12,709 nt of DNA from Clostridiales bacterium (GTDB taxonomy: Bacteria; Bacillota; Clostridia; Christensenellales; CAG-917): positions 1 through 12,709 of the forward strand of contig JAAZIO010000104.1 of NCBI GenBank assembly GCA_012800805.1, read 5' to 3'. The notes under the pieces were generated by a model. It ran no database searches, was not told where the DNA came from, and saw only the letters and a list, made by a program, of their open reading frames with translations. Below, in pieces: positions 5,927 through 12,709 of this stretch (the stretch's first letter is position 1; the number at the start of each line of letters is the position of its first letter). The position numbers and the translations under genes were made by a program.

Positions 5927-6836
5927 TGTGCGCCCTCCCAATAATGTCGCTTAGTTTTTCTATACCGTATCTCTCCATGACCTTTGGCAAATCGTCGATT
6001 ATCTTTTTTGAGGCATACGGGTCGATAAGGTTTTGCGTTCCCACCATTACGGCGGAGGCTCCCGCGTACATCATTTCTATGACGTTCTCGGCGCTTGAAA
6101 CTCCGCCCATTCCGATAATGGGAATCTTTGTGACTTTATAGACATCGTAAATCATTTTAAGCGCAACGGGATAAACGCCTATTCCGCTGTATCCGCCCTT
6201 TATTGTGCTAATAATGGGCTTTGCCGTCTTTAAACAAAGCCTCATGCCAAGCAGGGTGTTTATAAGGCTGATTCCGTCGGCGCCGCCAATCTCAACGGCT
6301 TTTGCAAGCTCGGTAACATCGGTCACGTTCGGGCTCAGCTTTACAATAAGGGGTTTATCGCAGTGTTTTTTTACTTCCCTTGTCAGGTTTTCGGCGGTTT
6401 TTGGGTCGGTTCCGAACGCCAGCCCGCCTCCTTTAACATTGGGGCAGCTTATGTTTAACTCCACCGCGAAAACCATGTCGGACTTGGACACTATCTCGAC
6501 CGCCTTTACATATTCATCCACGCTGTGACCGCCGACGTTTGCTATAACTTTTCCCTCATAAACCTTTGAAAGCTTTATAAGCTCGTCGTTTACCACCGCT
6601 TCCGCGCCGGGGTTTTGAAGCCCGATTGCGTTAATCATGCCGGCGGGGCACTCGGCTATTCTAGGTAGGGGATTGCCGTATCTCGGCTCAAGCGTCGTTC
6701 CTTTAAGGGCTATCGAGCCAAGGCAATTTATATCATAGTACTCCGAAAACTCATAGCCAAAGCCAAAGGTTCCGCTTGCGGGGATTATCGGGTTTTTCAG
6801 CGTATAGCCGAAAAGGCTTACCGAAAGGTTACTCAT
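5919..6836 (-). CDS. pyrD: Dihydroorotate dehydrogenase, class 1B catalytic subunit (PyrD)
   Basis: PyrD oxidises dihydroorotate to orotate with FMN. In class 1B enzymes electrons pass to the PyrK subunit and on to NAD+, so it is cytosolic and independent of quinones. The 305-residue product shows IPASGTFGFGYE (18-29), a GTTLEPRYGNP segment (46-56) and NAIGLQNPG (69-77). ELNISCPNVKGGG (126-138) contains Cys131, the active-site base of class 1 (class 2 has Ser). GMGGVSSAENVIEMMYAGA and VGTQNL near the end bind the FMN phosphate. The adjacent pyrK confirms 1B rather than 1A. The ATG has a strong GGAGGTG site and overlaps the pyrK stop by 8 bp; its own end overlaps pyrF by 8 bp. Confidence 0.96.
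   Translation of the reverse strand: MSNLSVSLFGYTLKNPIIPASGTFGFGYEFSEYYDINCLGSIALKGTTLEPRYGNPLPRIAECPAGMINAIGLQNPGAEAVVNDELIKLSKVYEGKVIANVGGHSVDEYVKAVEIVSKSDMVFAVELNISCPNVKGGGLAFGTDPKTAENLTREVKKHCDKPLIVKLSPNVTDVTELAKAVEIGGADGISLINTLLGMRLCLKTAKPIISTIKGGYSGIGVYPVALKMIYDVYKVTKIPIIGMGGVSSAENVIEMMYAGASAVMVGTQNLIDPYASKKIIDDLPKVMERYGIEKLSDIIGRAHNA
5933..5939 (-). promoter_or_regulatory. Ribosome binding site deciding the pyrF start
   Basis: GGGAGGG lies 6 nt upstream of the ATG at 5926 and inside the last codons of pyrD. A start at the upstream TTG (5941) would place this strong site within the coding sequence, so the ATG is favoured. Confidence 0.75.
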
Positions 6837-7557
6837 ACAGCACCTCCGAACGCATGAACACGGGGCCCTCTTTGCAAACTCTCTTGTATCCGCCCGTCGT
6901 TTTTATAGAGCATCCCATGCAAGCGCCAAAGCCGCAGCCCATCCTGGCTTCCATTGAAATTTCGCCGTCGATTGAAAGCTTGCTGAGGTTTTTTAGCATA
7001 ATTTCGGGGCCGCAGGCGTAGTAGCCGTCATAGTCACCTTCAACGGTCAAGGCAAGGGCCACGGTGTTGCCCTTAAAGCCCAGCGAGCCGTCGTCGGTCG
7101 CGGGATAGACATTGCAAAACTTAGAGAACTCATCTATAAGAATAAGTTCATCTTTATTTTTTGCGCCAAGTATAATATCTATCGATTTTCCTTGCCTTTT
7201 CAGCTCTTTTGCAAGATATAAAAGGGGCGCGATGCCAAGCCCGCCGCCTATAAGAAGCGGCCTATCGCAAAGAGTAAGATTGAAGCCGTTGCCTAGCGAG
7301 GTTAAGGTGTTCAGCTCCTCCCCCTCTTTTATTTCGGTCATCGCCCTTGTGCCCGCGCCGAGAACCTTGTATACCACGCTTATCCTGTCGCCGTCTTGGT
7401 CTGCAACGCAAAATGGGCGGCGAAGCGTAAAGCCGTCCAGCTTGATTTCAACGAACTGTCCCGCCTTTTGCTTTTCCGCCGCGCCGCAAAGCACCATTTT
7501 ATATGTGTCTTTTGCGATAGGCTCGTTTGAAATTACTTTTAAAACTTCTTCTCTCAT
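6829..7557 (-). CDS. pyrK: Dihydroorotate dehydrogenase electron-transfer subunit (PyrK)
   Basis: PyrK forms a heterotetramer with PyrD and carries electrons through a [2Fe-2S] cluster and FAD to NAD+. The 242 residues contain an FAD-binding RRPFCV (46-51), a GGGLGIAPLL NAD/FAD segment (104-113), TDDGSLGFKG (154-163), YACGPEIML (180-188) and the four cluster cysteines Cys208, Cys213, Cys216 and Cys228, in the C-x4-C-x2-C-x11-C pattern. All expected ligands are present. Its ATG overlaps the carB stop by one base (TAATG) and has no good ribosome binding site of its own, so translation probably depends on termination of carB. It sits directly before pyrD, as in most Firmicutes. Confidence 0.96.
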   Translation of the reverse strand: MREEVLKVISNEPIAKDTYKMVLCGAAEKQKAGQFVEIKLDGFTLRRPFCVADQDGDRISVVYKVLGAGTRAMTEIKEGEELNTLTSLGNGFNLTLCDRPLLIGGGLGIAPLLYLAKELKRQGKSIDIILGAKNKDELILIDEFSKFCNVYPATDDGSLGFKGNTVALALTVEGDYDGYYACGPEIMLKNLSKLSIDGEISMEARMGCGFGACMGCSIKTTGGYKRVCKEGPVFMRSEVLYE

Positions 7558-10500
7558 TATATAGTGCTGATTCCCATCGTCGTTTCTTCGATGACATCCA
7601 AAAGAACCGATACCGTGTCAAGCGAGGTGAATACGGGCACGTTGTTTTCAACCGCGCAGCGGCGTATCTTTATGCCGTCTCTTTTGCTTGAAAGCTCCGA
7701 GTTGCCTATGGTGTTGACGACATAGGTTACATAACCTTTTCTTAAGGAGTCTAATATCTCCTCGCTGCCTTGGGATATCTTTTTCTTGACCCTTGTTTTG
7801 ATGCCGTGCTCTTTTAAAAACTGCGCCGTTCCGCTGGTTGCCTCGATGTTGAACCCGAGGTTATAAAATCTTCTAATCAGCGGCAACGCGCTTTCCTTGT
7901 CGCAGTCGGCGATTGTCGCAAACACCGTGCCGTAGTTCATAAGTTTTAAGCCCGAAGCTTTAAGCGCCTTGTATACCGCGCGGTTCAGCGATTTGTCATA
8001 GCCTATAGCCTCGCCCGTTGACTTCATTTCGGGAGACAACACCGTGTCAAGACCCTTAAGCTTGGAATACGAGAACACGGGCGCCTTTACATACCATCTG
8101 TCCTTTTTGGGATGAACTCCGACATAGCCCAGCTCTTTTAAAGTTTTTCCAAGCATGACCTTTGTCGCTATGTTGGCAACGGGCACTCCCGTGGATTTTG
8201 CAAGGAATGGCACCGTTCTGCTCGAGCGCGGGTTAACCTCGATTATAAAAACTTTTCCGTTTCCGTCAACTATAAACTGAATGTTGAACGGCCCGACGAT
8301 ACCTATCTCCACACCGATTCTCTCGGTGTAGTCCACAATGGTTTTAATCGTTTCATCGGAGAGCGAGCGTGGAGGATATACGCTTACGGAGTCGCCGCTG
8401 TGGACGCCCGCGCGCTCGATGTGCTCCATTATGCCGGGTATGAACACATCCTTTCCGTCGCAGACAGCGTCAACCTCGCACTCGGTTCCGATAATGTATT
8501 TATCTATAAGAACGGGATGCTTTTTGTTTAGCGCCACGGCTTCGGCTAGGCAGTTTCTCAAATATTTTTCGTCGTAGACGATATGCATCATTCTTCCGCC
8601 AAGAACGAACGAGGGGCGAACCAGAACGGGATAGCCGATGCGCGAAGCCGCCTTTACGCCGTCTTCAATCGTAAACACGGCGCTGCACTCGGGCATGGGA
8701 ATGTTAAGCTTTGTCAAAACCTCGGCAAAGAGGTCTCTGTCTTCTGCGCGCGCTATTGCCTCGTTGCTTGTTCCGATTATATTTACGCCACCCTCAAAGA
8801 GGTCTTCGGCGAGGTTGATTGCCGTCTGTCCGCCGAGTGCGACTATAACGCCTTCGGGCTTTTCAAGCTCAACCACATTCATTACATCCTCAAAGGTGAG
8901 CGGCTCAAAGTAGAGCTTGTCGGAAAGAGTGTAGTCCGTTGACACCGTTTCGGGGTTGTTGTTTATGATGATTGCCTCATAGCCGCTCTCTTGTATCGCC
9001 CATACGGCATGCACCGTGGAATAGTCGAACTCCACGCCCTGGCCTATTCTTATCGGGCCGCTGCCGAGCACCACGATTTTTTTGCGCGCGGTGACCTTAG
9101 ACTCGTTTTCGCTGCCGTAGGTTGAATAAAGGTACGGCGTGTAGCTGTCAAACTCTCCCGCGCAAGTGTCAATCATCTTATATACGGGCATTATATTGTT
9201 TTCTTTTCTGAGTTTGAATATATCGAAAATCGTCATTCCCCATGAGGATGCGATGTATTCGTCAGAAAAACCTATTCTCTTTGCCTTTTTCAAAACCTCA
9301 ATGTCGCCCTTGTTGGTGTCGATAACCTTTTCAAACTCCACTATGTTTAAAATCTTTTCAAGGAAGAAGCGGTCTATTTTGGTTATCTGGTAGAGATAAT
9401 CGACATCGATGCCCTGCCTTAAGGCTTCGGCTATTGCGAAAATCCTCTCGTCCGTGCTTTGCAAAATAAGCTCAACCAAATCGTGCTTTGAGAGGTTTTT
9501 AAGCTTTTTAAGCTCAAGGTGGCAAGCGCCTATCTCAAGAGAGCGAACGGCTTTAAGGAGAGACTCTTCTATCGTTCTTCCTATCGCCATTACCTCGCCC
9601 GTGGCTTTCATCTGCGTGCTTAAGGTGCGGTTTGCGTCGGCAAACTTGTCGAACGGGAAGCGCGGAACTTTAGCTACAACATAGTCAAGGGTCGGCTCGA
9701 ACGAGGCAAGTGTGCTTGCTATTTTTATCTCGTCAAGCGTAAGTCCCACGGCTATTTTGGCGCTGACCCTTGCGATGGGGTATCCGCTGGCTTTGCTGGC
9801 AAGCGCTGACGACCTGCTGACCCTCGGGTTGACCTCAATCACATAGTATTGGAATGAAAAGGGGTCAAGCGCAAACTGCACATTGCAGCCGCCCTCGATT
9901 TTAAGCGCCCTTATGATGTTTAGGGCCGCGTTTTTTAGCATATTGTATTCACGGTAGTTTAAGGTCTGGCAGGGGGCAACGACGATGGAGTCGCCCGTGT
10001 GTATGCCGACGGGGTCGACGTTTTCCATGCTGCAGATGGCTATCGCCGTGTCGTTTTTATCCCTCATTACCTCAAACTCAATCTCTTTGTATCCCTTGAT
10101 GGATTTTTCAATTAGAACCTGCGTTACGGGTGAGAGCTTTAAGCCGTTTTCGGCGTGTTCTTTAAGTTCTTCCTCATTGTCGCAAAATCCGCCGCCCGTT
10201 CCGCCGAGGGTATAAGCGGGCCTAACTATTACGGGGTATCCGATTTTTTCCGCGGACTTAAGCGCCTCCTCCACACTGGTTGCGATAAACGACTCCAAAA
10301 CGGGCTCGCCTATGCTTTCGCAAAGGTCTTTAAAGAGCTGACGGTCCTCGGCTTTGGAAATTACGTCATAGTTTGCGCCGAGAAGCTCAACCTGGCACTC
10401 TTCCAAAACGCCCTTTGTGTAAAGCTGCATGCCAAGGTTAAGACCGGTCTGTCCGCCGAGAGAGCACAGCAGCCCGTCGGGGCGCTCGTAGCGAATGATT

Positions 10501-10727
10501 TTAGCGACGTGCTCAAGGTCCAGCGGCTCCATGTATACCTTGTCCGCCATCTGGGTGTCGGTCATAATCGTGGCGGGGTTGGAGTTTACAAGCACAACCT
10601 CGTATCCTTCCTCTTTCAAGGCAAGGCATGCCTGCGTGCCCGCATAGTCGAACTCCGCGGCTTGGCCTATAACTATCGGACCGGAGCCGATAACCATTAT
10701 TTTTTTAATATCTGTTCTTTTGGGCAT
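7557..10727 (-). CDS. carB: Carbamoyl-phosphate synthase large subunit (CarB)
   Basis: CarB makes carbamoyl phosphate from bicarbonate, ammonia and two ATP, feeding both pyrimidine and arginine synthesis. The 1056 residues are near the usual 1060-1075. The first ATP-grasp half (carboxyphosphate synthesis) has [17 protein letters not shown] (14-30), the glycine loop GGTGGG (175-180) and [15 protein letters not shown] (298-312). The second half, from about residue 549, repeats [16 protein letters not shown] and EVNPRSSRT. The C-terminal 125 or so residues are the MGS-like allosteric domain, with ATSGTAQFL and VVNTIG at the nucleotide-effector positions. All hallmark motifs look intact. One linker ([14 protein letters not shown], about 332-345) is about three residues shorter than I remember in Bacillus and E. 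coli. The ATG follows GGAGG and overlaps carA by 23 bp. The partner CarA lacks its glutaminase catalytic residues, so CarB probably takes free ammonia. Confidence 0.97.
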   Translation of the reverse strand: MPKRTDIKKIMVIGSGPIVIGQAAEFDYAGTQACLALKEEGYEVVLVNSNPATIMTDTQMADKVYMEPLDLEHVAKIIRYERPDGLLCSLGGQTGLNLGMQLYTKGVLEECQVELLGANYDVISKAEDRQLFKDLCESIGEPVLESFIATSVEEALKSAEKIGYPVIVRPAYTLGGTGGGFCDNEEELKEHAENGLKLSPVTQVLIEKSIKGYKEIEFEVMRDKNDTAIAICSMENVDPVGIHTGDSIVVAPCQTLNYREYNMLKNAALNIIRALKIEGGCNVQFALDPFSFQYYVIEVNPRVSRSSALASKASGYPIARVSAKIAVGLTLDEIKIASTLASFEPTLDYVVAKVPRFPFDKFADANRTLSTQMKATGEVMAIGRTIEESLLKAVRSLEIGACHLELKKLKNLSKHDLVELILQSTDERIFAIAEALRQGIDVDYLYQITKIDRFFLEKILNIVEFEKVIDTNKGDIEVLKKAKRIGFSDEYIASSWGMTIFDIFKLRKENNIMPVYKMIDTCAGEFDSYTPYLYSTYGSENESKVTARKKIVVLGSGPIRIGQGVEFDYSTVHAVWAIQESGYEAIIINNNPETVSTDYTLSDKLYFEPLTFEDVMNVVELEKPEGVIVALGGQTAINLAEDLFEGGVNIIGTSNEAIARAEDRDLFAEVLTKLNIPMPECSAVFTIEDGVKAASRIGYPVLVRPSFVLGGRMMHIVYDEKYLRNCLAEAVALNKKHPVLIDKYIIGTECEVDAVCDGKDVFIPGIMEHIERAGVHSGDSVSVYPPRSLSDETIKTIVDYTERIGVEIGIVGPFNIQFIVDGNGKVFIIEVNPRSSRTVPFLAKSTGVPVANIATKVMLGKTLKELGYVGVHPKKDRWYVKAPVFSYSKLKGLDTVLSPEMKSTGEAIGYDKSLNRAVYKALKASGLKLMNYGTVFATIADCDKESALPLIRRFYNLGFNIEATSGTAQFLKEHGIKTRVKKKISQGSEEILDSLRKGYVTYVVNTIGNSELSSKRDGIKIRRCAVENNVPVFTSLDTVSVLLDVIEETTMGISTI

Positions 10728-11814
10728 AGCCTTTTCCTCCGGACATATTCAAGTATTCGGCAAAAGTGTCAAAGACATAGGGCGCGCGCTTTGGCATGGC
10801 CGCTTTGTCGGGCCTGAACATAACGCCGATGATTTTGTTTTCCTTGTCCTCGATGCCCTCGATGTCGCCGTCCAAAACATTGATGTGGGTAACGGTTAAA
10901 CCAGTGCCGTCTATGCTTTGAGCATCCACCGCAAAGCAGTGGTTTTGCGCTGTTATGTCTATGGTGTTTGTCCTTAAATCTCTAACGGGAATGTTCACTC
11001 CCCTGTGTCCGACCTTGGCTTTTTTAACTTTCGCGCCCATGGCAAGAGCAATTACAAGCTGGCCCAGCCCTACGCCGAAAATGGGAAGCTTGCCTTTGAG
11101 CTTCCTTACGGTCTCGACGACTTCGGGAATGTCCTCGGGGCTTCCGGGGCCGTCGGATATAAACAAACCTTGGGGATGATATGACAAAATATCTTCAGCC
11201 GAAGTGAAGGCGGGATAAACTATCACGTTGCAGCCTTCGTCGTTCAATTTTTTGATTACATTGTATTTAAGCCCGAGGTCGATTGCGGCAACGCTGTATT
11301 TGGGGTTTCTTGTCCTGCAGTGCCAAACCTTATGGGTGGTTACTTTTTCAACCTGCCTTGTCTCAAGGCGTGTCGATTTGATTTTTTCAACGCACTCTGC
11401 GATATCGGCGCCCTCGTCGGTAATCATCGCCCGCATGGAGCCTTCGTCTCTAAGAATCTTTACAAGCTCTCTCGTATCCAGCCCGCAGATACCCACAACG
11501 CCGTTTTCCTGCATCATATCCTGAAGCGTCATGGTGTAGCGGAAGTTTGAGGGTCTGTCGTTATACTCGTGCACGACGAATCCCGCCATGTATATGCTTT
11601 TGGACTCAAAGTCATCGTCGTTAACGCCGTAGTTTCCTATAAGCGGATAGGACATTACCACTATTTGCTGATAATAGGCGGGGTCGTAAAGAATTTCCTG
11701 ATAACCCACCATCGAGGTGTTGAAAACTATCTCCGCGATCTTCTCCCCCGATGCGCCGAAGCCTTCGCCGGAAAAGACCTTGCCGTTTTCCAAAATCAGC
11801 AGTCTTTTTGCCAT
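10705..11814 (-). CDS. carA: Carbamoyl-phosphate synthase small subunit with a dead glutaminase site (CarA)
   Basis: CarA normally hydrolyses glutamine and channels ammonia to CarB. Length (369) and fold signatures are normal: [15 protein letters not shown] (31-45), the SDGPGSP loop (220-226), GHRGVN (269-274) and [11 protein letters not shown] (287-297). The catalytic residues are not. The nucleophile elbow is FGVGLGQL (246-253) where FGICLGHQ is expected, so Cys becomes Gly249. The HPEASPGP motif reads RPDKAAMP (334-341), so His becomes Arg334 and Glu becomes Asp336. Other substitutions at glutamine-binding positions, compared with E. coli from memory, are Ser47 to Ala46, Gln273 to Leu253 and Gly313 to Cys293. 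The frame is continuous and has a strong AAGGAGGAA site, so this is not an ordinary pseudogene. It overlaps pyrC by 19 bp and carB by 23 bp. It probably serves as a scaffold or regulator for an ammonia-using synthetase. Confidence 0.93.
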   Translation of the reverse strand: MAKRLLILENGKVFSGEGFGASGEKIAEIVFNTSMVGYQEILYDPAYYQQIVVMSYPLIGNYGVNDDDFESKSIYMAGFVVHEYNDRPSNFRYTMTLQDMMQENGVVGICGLDTRELVKILRDEGSMRAMITDEGADIAECVEKIKSTRLETRQVEKVTTHKVWHCRTRNPKYSVAAIDLGLKYNVIKKLNDEGCNVIVYPAFTSAEDILSYHPQGLFISDGPGSPEDIPEVVETVRKLKGKLPIFGVGLGQLVIALAMGAKVKKAKVGHRGVNIPVRDLRTNTIDITAQNHCFAVDAQSIDGTGLTVTHINVLDGDIEGIEDKENKIIGVMFRPDKAAMPKRAPYVFDTFAEYLNMSGGKGYAQKNRY

Positions 11815-12709
11815 AGTTCCTCCTTAGCGTTGTAGACAGTTTCGCCCCCGCGCAGCGTTAAAACGGGGAAACCGCTCAGCTTCTCGCCTATAAACGGCGA
11901 GTTTTTGGCGCAGGACGCTATTTCATCTATCATATACTCTCTTGTTTTGTCTAAGTTCAAAACGGTGATATCCGCGTCCGCCCCCTCTTTCAGCTCGGGG
12001 TCGGGCAGGCGGAACCTCTTTGCGGGATTTATCGATGTCCACCTTATGATGTCTTCCATGGTGCAAAGCTTTTTTAAAAGAAGCTTTGAGGTCAAAAGAG
12101 CAAACATCGTTTCAAAGCCGATTATTCCGCACGGGGCGATGTCGTAAGGCATTGCCTTTTCCTCTTTGGAGTGCGGGGCGTGGTCGGTTGCTATCATGTC
12201 CGCTACGCCGCAAAGCAAGGCTTCGACGGCGGCCTCCATATCCGCTTCGCTTCTTAGCGGCGGGTTCATTTTATAGTTTGCGTTCTTTATGTCTTTTTCG
12301 TTCAAAAAGAGGTGATGGGGCGTAACCTCGCAGGTGACGTCCACTCCCGATTGTTTTGCCTGCTTTACAAGCTCGAAGCTCTTTTTTGTGGAAAGGTGGC
12401 AAAAATGATACCTTACGCCTGTTTTTTTAGCCAGTTCAAGCTCGCGCTCAACCGCGATGTATTCCGCCTCGGGAGAAAAACCGTATCCCAAAGCCTCGGC
12501 GTGGGACGATATAATGTTGTCCGCCTCTTTTACCCTTATCATGGCTTCTTTTAAAAGGTTAAGGTCTTCAACGCCCTTTCCGTCGTCGCTAAACCCCTTA
12601 ACAAGAGGAGAGAGCCCTTCAATATCGCTAAGCTCCCTTCCTTTTTGGTTTATGGTTATCGAGGCCATCGGATAAACCTTGATGACCGCGCTCTTTTTTA
12701 TTGCGGACA
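11796..12709 (-). CDS. pyrC: Dihydroorotase, N-terminal part missing (PyrC)
   Basis: PyrC reversibly cyclises N-carbamoyl-aspartate to dihydroorotate using a zinc centre. Reading stays open to the right edge, and residues before the internal ATG at 12668 (SAIKKSAVIKVYP) match the family, so that ATG is not the start. About 303 C-terminal residues are visible; the N-terminal HxH zinc motif lies outside. Visible landmarks are FSDDGKG, the metal-ligand histidine regions ISSHAEA and HFCHLST, the TPHHLFL segment, MNPPLR (substrate binding) and ATDHAPHS with the catalytic Asp. Between SSHAE and the next conserved acidic position the protein is about 18 residues shorter than Bacillus PyrC, as I remember it. 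It is the first visible gene of the pyr operon and overlaps carA by 19 bp; upstream genes such as pyrB cannot be seen. Confidence 0.95.
   Translation of the reverse strand, partial: SAIKKSAVIKVYPMASITINQKGRELSDIEGLSPLVKGFSDDGKGVEDLNLLKEAMIRVKEADNIISSHAEALGYGFSPEAEYIAVERELELAKKTGVRYHFCHLSTKKSFELVKQAKQSGVDVTCEVTPHHLFLNEKDIKNANYKMNPPLRSEADMEAAVEALLCGVADMIATDHAPHSKEEKAMPYDIAPCGIIGFETMFALLTSKLLLKKLCTMEDIIRWTSINPAKRFRLPDPELKEGADADITVLNLDKTREYMIDEIASCAKNSPFIGEKLSGFPVLTLRGGETVYNAKEELWQKDC
11817..11825 (-). promoter_or_regulatory. Strong ribosome binding site of carA
   Basis: AAGGAGGAA on the minus strand, with GGAGG 4 nt before the ATG at 11814, lies inside the end of pyrC. It is among the best sites in the window and argues that the inactive-looking carA is still translated well. 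Confidence 0.8.

Noticed and set aside
5927..5941. A longer PyrF starting at the in-frame TTG at 5941
   Set aside because: The ATG at 5926 has GGGAGGG at 6 nt and begins the conserved N-terminus; the TTG would put that site inside the gene.
10155..10817. A 220-codon open frame on the plus strand opposite carA/carB
   Set aside because: It is antisense to strongly conserved CarB and CarA sequence, has no family resemblance and is explained by the codon use of the real genes. The same holds for the other plus-strand frames.
10705..11814. carA as an ordinary decaying pseudogene or a sequencing error
   Set aside because: The frame is uninterrupted over 369 codons, the length and fold motifs are normal, overlaps with both neighbours are kept and the replaced residues lie in two separate places. 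A read-level check is still worthwhile.
12666..12668. PyrC starting at the internal ATG at 12668
   Set aside because: The frame stays open upstream to the window edge and the preceding residues match the family; the gene is simply cut by the edge.
1..12709. CRISPR arrays, insertion sequences, phage genes, tRNA or rRNA
   Set aside because: None was seen; the only repeat is the short tandem array at 4102-4190, which lacks spacers of CRISPR type.

Overview
The window is a dense block of amino-acid and nucleotide biosynthesis genes, all on the minus strand. It suggests a bacterium of the Firmicutes, most likely an uncultured member of the Clostridia. The reasons are the class 1B dihydroorotate dehydrogenase pair PyrK/PyrD, the clostridial-style gene order pyrC-carA-carB-pyrK-pyrD-pyrF-pyrE, strong GGAGG-type ribosome binding sites, genes that overlap or touch, and moderate-GC genes beside a very AT-rich spacer. 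The taxon is an inference; there is no rRNA or other marker gene here.

Layout in the direction of transcription, from high to low coordinates. (1) 12709-4585: the pyrimidine operon. pyrC runs off the right edge, followed by carA, carB, pyrK, pyrD, pyrF and pyrE, with junctions from a 23-bp overlap to a 1-nt gap. Together these supply carbamoyl phosphate and run the steps from carbamoyl-aspartate to UMP; pyrB (aspartate carbamoyltransferase) is not in view. (2) 4522-4220: a 100-codon gene for a very basic, low-complexity protein of unknown function, ending inside a strong intrinsic terminator. (3) 4219-3869: an AT-rich spacer of about 350 bp with a tandem repeat of about 36 bp carrying a small dyad, a candidate promoter and several ARG-box-like sites. 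(4) 3868-1: the arginine operon argC-argJ-argB-argD, with argD cut by the left edge. With ArgJ present and an ArgB that has the N-terminal helix of arginine-inhibited enzymes, this is the recycling (acetyl-cycle) ornithine route. Ornithine and carbamoyl phosphate then meet at ornithine carbamoyltransferase, which is not in view.

The most notable observation is in carA. The glutaminase subunit is full length, in frame and well placed for expression, but every residue of its Cys-His-Glu catalytic triad is replaced (Cys to Gly249, His to Arg334, Glu to Asp336), and several glutamine-binding residues are changed too. CarB keeps the hallmark motifs of an active synthetase. The inferred enzyme is a bacterial carbamoyl-phosphate synthetase that uses free ammonia and keeps a dead glutaminase subunit as a scaffold or regulator, a parallel to vertebrate CPS I. 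This rests on alignment from memory to E. coli and Bacillus CarA and has not been tested.

Other points worth a look are the unknown basic protein, the repeat array in the spacer, argC without a visible Shine-Dalgarno, a 44-bp argC/argJ overlap and an unusually compact PyrC.
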